Part shown: positions 5,433 to 8,610 of the stretch, in pieces | Layout: each line of letters begins with the position of its first letter | Numbering within the stretch: position 1 is the stretch's first letter | Assembly (NCBI GenBank): GCA_046155725.1 | Contig: JBJXFT010000244.1 | Span: 1-8,610 of the forward strand | Source: M3007 sp046155725 | Lineage (GTDB): Bacteria; Bacteroidota; Bacteroidia; Chitinophagales; Saprospiraceae | Length of the DNA stretch: 8,610 nt | Direction of reading: 5' to 3' | The notes under the pieces: model-generated | Database searches by the model: none | What the model was told of the DNA's origin: nothing | What the model saw: the letters and a program-made list of their open reading frames with translations, nothing else | Position numbers and translations under genes: made by a program

Positions 5433-8378
5433 TCAATACCCCTGCAAAACCCCCTTCTCCATCGGCGGCACCCCGCGCTTCATCCAACCCGGCTCCGGTG
5501 CGCCCATCAGGTAGTGGTCGAAGAACTGCTGCATCCGCCGATGAAAATCAACGCGGTTTTGCAACTTCAGCGGCCAGTGCGGCTCGTCGTTGTAGTTCAA
5601 GAGCCAAGTGGGTTTTCCCAATCGGCGCAGGCCAGAGAAAAGTTCGATGCCCTGATACCACGGCACGGCACCGTCCTTGTCGTTGTGCAAAATCAGCAGG
5701 GGAGTTTCCACCTTGTCGAGCGCGAAAAGCGGTGAGTTTTCGATGTATTGTTTGGGCTTTTCCCAGAGCGAAGCCCCGATGCGGCTTTGTTGGTGCTCGT
5801 ACTGGAAAGCGCGGTTCAGGCCCGACTCCCAACGGATGCCGCCGTAGGCCGAAGTCATGTTCGCCACGGGCGCGCCCGCTTCGGCGCAAGCAAACAAATT
5901 CGTGCGCGTCACGAGGTAAGCCGCTTGGTACCCGCCCCAGGAATGGCCTTGCAGCGCCACCCGCTTTGGGTCCACAAAGCCTTTTGAAATCAAAGACGTG
6001 ACCCCGCTCATGATGGCATTGTAGGCCGATTCGCCGGGATAACCGATGCGGTACGAGATGTCGGGTGCGAACACGAGGTAGCCCCGGCTGGCGTACATCG
6101 TGAAGTTTATCTGAGAGCGGTGGAAATCTGGCGAGCGATGGCGGTTCAGGTCATCGGACATTTTTTCGTAGAAATTCACGATCATCGGGTACTGCTTCGC
6201 GGGGTCGAAACCTTCGGGCTTCACGAGCAGCCCCTTCAATTTTTCCCCCGTGAGCGAGGTCCATTCCACCATTTCGATGTTGCCCCAATTGTACTCCGAT
6301 TGCTGAGGGTTGGCGTTGGAAATAAGTTTTTCCCCCAAGTTGGCGGAGGCATAAATCAAATTGGGGAATGCTTGGTAGTTCTCCCGTGAATACAGAAAAA
6401 CGTCTTCGTACCGTGCTTTCAACATGTTGCGGGTATAGGCGAAACCTTCTCCCCAATTCTCTTTGATGAATGGAACGAGCGCACCCCGCTTTGTGGAATT
6501 TTCTGTGGAAATGTTTAGCCAAGTATAGCCTTCGGACTTCGTAATGTCGTTGAATTTGTGCAACATCATGGGGCCATTGCGCCGTATGCTGCGCTCCTCG
6601 GGGTCAAGTTTGATGTAGCGGAAAGTCGTTTGCGATTCGCGGCCACCCGTTAGGCACTGCGGCTGCTTTTTCCCTTCGGGGTCAATTTTCCAAATATCGT
6701 ACTTGTCATACACCAGCACGGCCTCGTCGCCCTCGAGCCAGCCCGCAAGGCCATGCTCATTGGGGTAGTCCGGCACGTCGGTTTCTTCGTTGAAAAACGG
6801 TACGCTGCGGTTGTCCGTCAATCGGGCAATGACCGAAGTGCGGGCGTTCCAAGCAAACCAAGCCGTATCGGGGTCGCTCCACCAAGCGATGTATTTGGCC
6901 GAAGGCGAAAGGCGCGGATTGCAGCGCAAGTCTTTGACAATCATTTTCTTTTCGCCCGTTTCAAGGTTCACGGCAAACAGGTCTTTGTGCGCCGTGCCCT
7001 CCGAAGTGATGTACGCGGTGTAGGGTTCTTCCGAGAATCCGAGCGCGAGCTGGGCGTTGCGCTCTTCTTGAAAGCGGAGCTCCGGCAAATCCGGCGAACC
7101 GAGCGGCACAAAGCGGTTTTGCCGCGTGTGGAACACCACGGGGTATGCGCGTTTTTTCTCCCCTTCGAGGCGGATTTCTTCCTGCGTGTAAAGCCGCTTG
7201 TCGTTCCAAGCCCACACTTCTACGTCCACGATTTCCTCTTTCAAAAGCGTGGTGTCGTTCAGAATTGACGGCGGCGCAATGCCGAAGTAGAGTTTGGTCG
7301 CGTCGTCCGAGAAGATTGGGCGGGCGTTCTCACTGATACTCCAAGAGGTGAGAGGGTGAGAGGCGTGAGAGGATGAGAGAAAATCGCTTTGCGGGCTGGC
7401 GATGGTTTTCGCGGAGTCAAGTTCCACTTTCCAATAGCCGAGTTGCCAAGGGCGGATTCGGGCTTTCGAGGTGTCGAGATCGGCCACGAACGCAGCCTGG
7501 CGGCCATAGTCGTCGAGCGCGAGTTGCTGGAATTTTCCTTTCGAGCGAAGGAGCGGGCGGAGACTGTAAGGTTCCAAATCCAGCAGATACGCGCCGTTTT
7601 GCAACACTTTCGGGTTGGCCGCGAAAGTCATCGTGTCGCCCTTGCCTGTGGCGTGGAGCAGGATTCGCGGGCCGCGTTTGGCGAACACAAATTCCTTGAC
7701 GTAGGCAATGGTGTCTTGATTGCCCGTCGCCAAATTGCGCACGAGGAGGCGGTAGCCGTTGTCTTTGTCTTCTTTTTTGGGCGATTTTTTCTTGGCCACG
7801 TTTCCCACGTTTCCCACGTTTCCCACGGCTGAAGCCGTGGGCTGAGGCGTGGGCTGGATTTTGGTCGTGTCGGTTTTTGCGGCAGCCGTGTCCTTTTTGG
7901 CGGGCGCGGGCTTCTCTGGCTCGCATTGAAAGGCGAGCCAGCCGCTCCATTTTTCGGGCAGCGAGAAGTTTTTGAGGCGCGGGATTTTCTCCAATTTGCC
8001 GCTTGCGAGCTCAAAAATGCCGAGCGTGTCTTTGGGCAAATCCTCGTCCTTTACCTTTTTGCGGCGCAATGCTTTGAGTGTGTCGAGCGCGGGTTTTATT
8101 TTGAAAACCAACCATTTGGAGTCGTCGCTGAATTGCGCCTCGGTGCTGCGCGGGAACACCGTCGTCGTGCCAGAAGCCGCGTTCCAGAGATGCAGCGCGG
8201 GGTCGCCTTCGGTCACGGGCGTTTGCGCCCACGCCGCCCATTGGCCGTTGTTGGAGAGGCGTTGCTGCTCTATTTTTCGCCAGCGATGCACGTCGGCGTG
8301 GTCGAGCGGCTTTTTGTTTTGGGAAAAAAGGAGGCTTTGCAGCAGGGCAAAAATCGAGAATAGGAAAAGGTGTTTCAT
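5433..8378 (-). CDS. Exported S9-family (prolyl-oligopeptidase type) serine peptidase
   Basis: 981-residue protein with an N-terminal signal peptide (MKHLFLFSIFALLQSLLFSQ), predicted periplasmic or outer-surface peptidase cleaving peptides. The N-terminal roughly 690 residues contain repeated strand/WD-like pieces (LSNNGQWAAW 41-50, FSDDSKWLVF 83-92, LSPSAKYIAWWSDPD, DIWKIDPEGKK), fitting the S9 beta-propeller. The C-terminal alpha/beta-hydrolase domain carries the triad: Ser813 in GHSWGG, Asp902 in NDKDGAVPW and His934 in NDEPHW; all three are present, so it should be active. It is large for the family, partly through a low-complexity linker at 153-208 rich in Lys, Ala, Thr and Pro and containing GNVGNVGNV, and a Ser/His-rich stretch at 334-344. 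Both are encoded by DNA repeats. The frame is open to 8534, but that extension translates intergenic repeats; the ATG at 8378 starts the signal peptide. No clear promoter box was found upstream. Confidence 0.92.
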   Translation of the reverse strand: MKHLFLFSIFALLQSLLFSQNKKPLDHADVHRWRKIEQQRLSNNGQWAAWAQTPVTEGDPALHLWNAASGTTTVFPRSTEAQFSDDSKWLVFKIKPALDTLKALRRKKVKDEDLPKDTLGIFELASGKLEKIPRLKNFSLPEKWSGWLAFQCEPEKPAPAKKDTAAAKTDTTKIQPTPQPTASAVGNVGNVGNVAKKKSPKKEDKDNGYRLLVRNLATGNQDTIAYVKEFVFAKRGPRILLHATGKGDTMTFAANPKVLQNGAYLLDLEPYSLRPLLRSKGKFQQLALDDYGRQAAFVADLDTSKARIRPWQLGYWKVELDSAKTIASPQSDFLSSSHASHPLTSWSISENARPIFSDDATKLYFGIAPPSILNDTTLLKEEIVDVEVWAWNDKRLYTQEEIRLEGEKKRAYPVVFHTRQNRFVPLGSPDLPELRFQEERNAQLALGFSEEPYTAYITSEGTAHKDLFAVNLETGEKKMIVKDLRCNPRLSPSAKYIAWWSDPDTAWFAWNARTSVIARLTDNRSVPFFNEETDVPDYPNEHGLAGWLEGDEAVLVYDKYDIWKIDPEGKKQPQCLTGGRESQTTFRYIKLDPEERSIRRNGPMMLHKFNDITKSEGYTWLNISTENSTKRGALVPFIKENWGEGFAYTRNMLKARYEDVFLYSRENYQAFPNLIYASANLGEKLISNANPQQSEYNWGNIEMVEWTSLTGEKLKGLLVKPEGFDPAKQYPMIVNFYEKMSDDLNRHRSPDFHRSQINFTMYASRGYLVFAPDISYRIGYPGESAYNAIMSGVTSLISKGFVDPKRVALQGHSWGGYQAAYLVTRTNLFACAEAGAPVANMTSAYGGIRWESGLNRAFQYEHQQSRIGASLWEKPKQYIENSPLFALDKVETPLLILHNDKDGAVPWYQGIELFSGLRRLGKPTWLLNYNDEPHWPLKLQNRVDFHRRMQQFFDHYLMGAPEPGWMKRGVPPMEKGVLQGY
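7348..7380. repeat. Degenerate 8-bp tandem repeat (GTGAGAGG) inside the peptidase gene
   Basis: Three exact GTGAGAGG copies (7348-7355, 7356-7363, 7365-7372) with 0- or 1-bp spacing, plus a partial TGAGAGA (7374-7380). On the coding (minus) strand it gives residues about 334-344 (LSSSHASHPLT). Because units are 8-9 bp, a change in copy number could shift the frame. Confidence 0.75.
7796..7841. repeat. 9-bp tandem repeat plus REP-like palindrome, in frame in the peptidase gene
   Basis: Three perfect CCACGTTTC units (7796-7822) and a partial fourth run directly into the palindrome CCCACGGC-TGAA-GCCGTGGG (7822-7841, 8-bp arms). On the coding strand the tandem part is GNVGNVGNV (residues 186-194) and the palindrome PTASAVG (180-186). 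The palindrome resembles the intergenic palindromic repeats common in Bacteroidota and cyanobacteria (from memory, not searched). Confidence 0.8.
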
Positions 8379-8392
8379 GTGTAGGAAATTTT

Positions 8393-8459
8393 CACGTTTA
8401 CTAAACCTCAAAGGTTTAGTAAACGTGGTCAAATCTGGCGTATCACGTTTACTAAACCT
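8393..8459. repeat. TTACTAAACC-family palindrome and a second half-copy upstream of the peptidase gene
   Basis: Perfect 16-bp arms, CACGTTTACTAAACCT (8393-8408) and AGGTTTAGTAAACGTG (8412-8427), with a 3-nt loop. The left arm is repeated exactly at 8444-8459, but its partner arm is degenerate (AGGTCTACC...). The core is shared with the hairpin at 2380-2412. It lies 15 bp upstream of the peptidase ATG, so a hairpin could form in the leader mRNA. Confidence 0.8.
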
Positions 8460-8502
8460 TAGAGGTCTACCGATTACCCACAGAATAGCCTCGTTGCTAA
8501 TC

Positions 8503-8602
8503 AGGTGCGTAGCACCGGCAATATTTGTAGGCATAGCATCAAGTTATCGTTGAGGTGCAGCGCACCGGCACCATCTTCGGTACATTTCGGTGCGCTGCAC
8601 CT
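8503..8602. repeat. GGTGCnnnGCACC palindrome cluster
   Basis: Three small palindromes: GGTGCGTAGCACC (8504-8516), GGTGCAGCGCACC (8554-8566) and GGTGCGCTGCACC (8589-8601). The first two share the context AGGTGC...GCACCGGCA. The second and third also pair with each other as a 15-bp perfect inverted repeat (8553-8567 with 8588-8602) around a 20-nt loop. The whole gap 8379-8610 holds only these and the preceding repeats; I see no gene in it. Confidence 0.75.
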
Positions 8603-8610
8603 TCTCAGGA

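Noticed and set aside
8379..8534. Possible 52-residue N-terminal extension of the S9 peptidase
   Set aside because: The extension translates the palindromic repeats (PLRFSKR twice) and would bury the signal peptide that begins at the ATG at 8378.
8393..8602. CRISPR-like array
   Set aside because: Only two or three copies, irregular spacing, palindromes of two different types and no cas genes in view.

Overview
The window looks like a chromosomal segment of a free-living Bacteroidota bacterium, probably of the Saprospiria type. The evidence is Bacteroidota-style promoter boxes (TTTG / TAnnTTTG), starts without Shine-Dalgarno sequences, a very large exported S9 peptidase of the kind common in that phylum, and abundant short palindromic repeats between genes. 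The phylum is fairly secure; the class is inference. There are no tRNA or rRNA genes, no CRISPR array and no insertion-sequence transposase.

Layout, left to right: the 3' part of a di-haem cytochrome c gene (1-891, +); convergent to it a Uma2-family PD-(D/E)XK protein (902-1384, -); divergent from that an MpaB/DUF2236-family putative haem oxygenase (1442-2356, +); a palindromic repeat hairpin; a small four-helix membrane protein of unknown function (2425-2967, -) with a good promoter; a short chimeric gene remnant (about 3045-3249, +) joining the first codons of a nucleotide-binding epimerase/dehydrogenase-like gene to the last 55 codons of an Xaa-Pro aminopeptidase; a bidirectional terminator; an exported DUF4419 protein (3299-4486, -); the overlapping pair xisH-xisI (4625-5041 and 5029-5367, +); a second bidirectional terminator; a 981-residue exported S9-family serine peptidase (5433-8378, -); and a repeat-rich intergenic region to the right edge (8379-8610).

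Most genes are single units in alternating orientation. The only visible operon is xisHI, whose reading frames overlap by 13 nt. XisH and XisI were defined as accessory factors for excision of the fdxN element in heterocystous cyanobacteria. Here there is no XisF recombinase and no interrupted gene, so the pair must do something else. This is the best candidate for a poorly described two-gene system in the window.

The other unusual layer is repeats. A TTACTAAACC palindrome family occurs in two gaps 6 kb apart, a GGTGCnnnGCACC cluster lies at the right edge, and two repeat blocks sit inside the peptidase gene. One of these is a REP-like palindrome next to a 9-bp tandem array, read in frame as a linker. 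No single new system can be demonstrated from this window alone.
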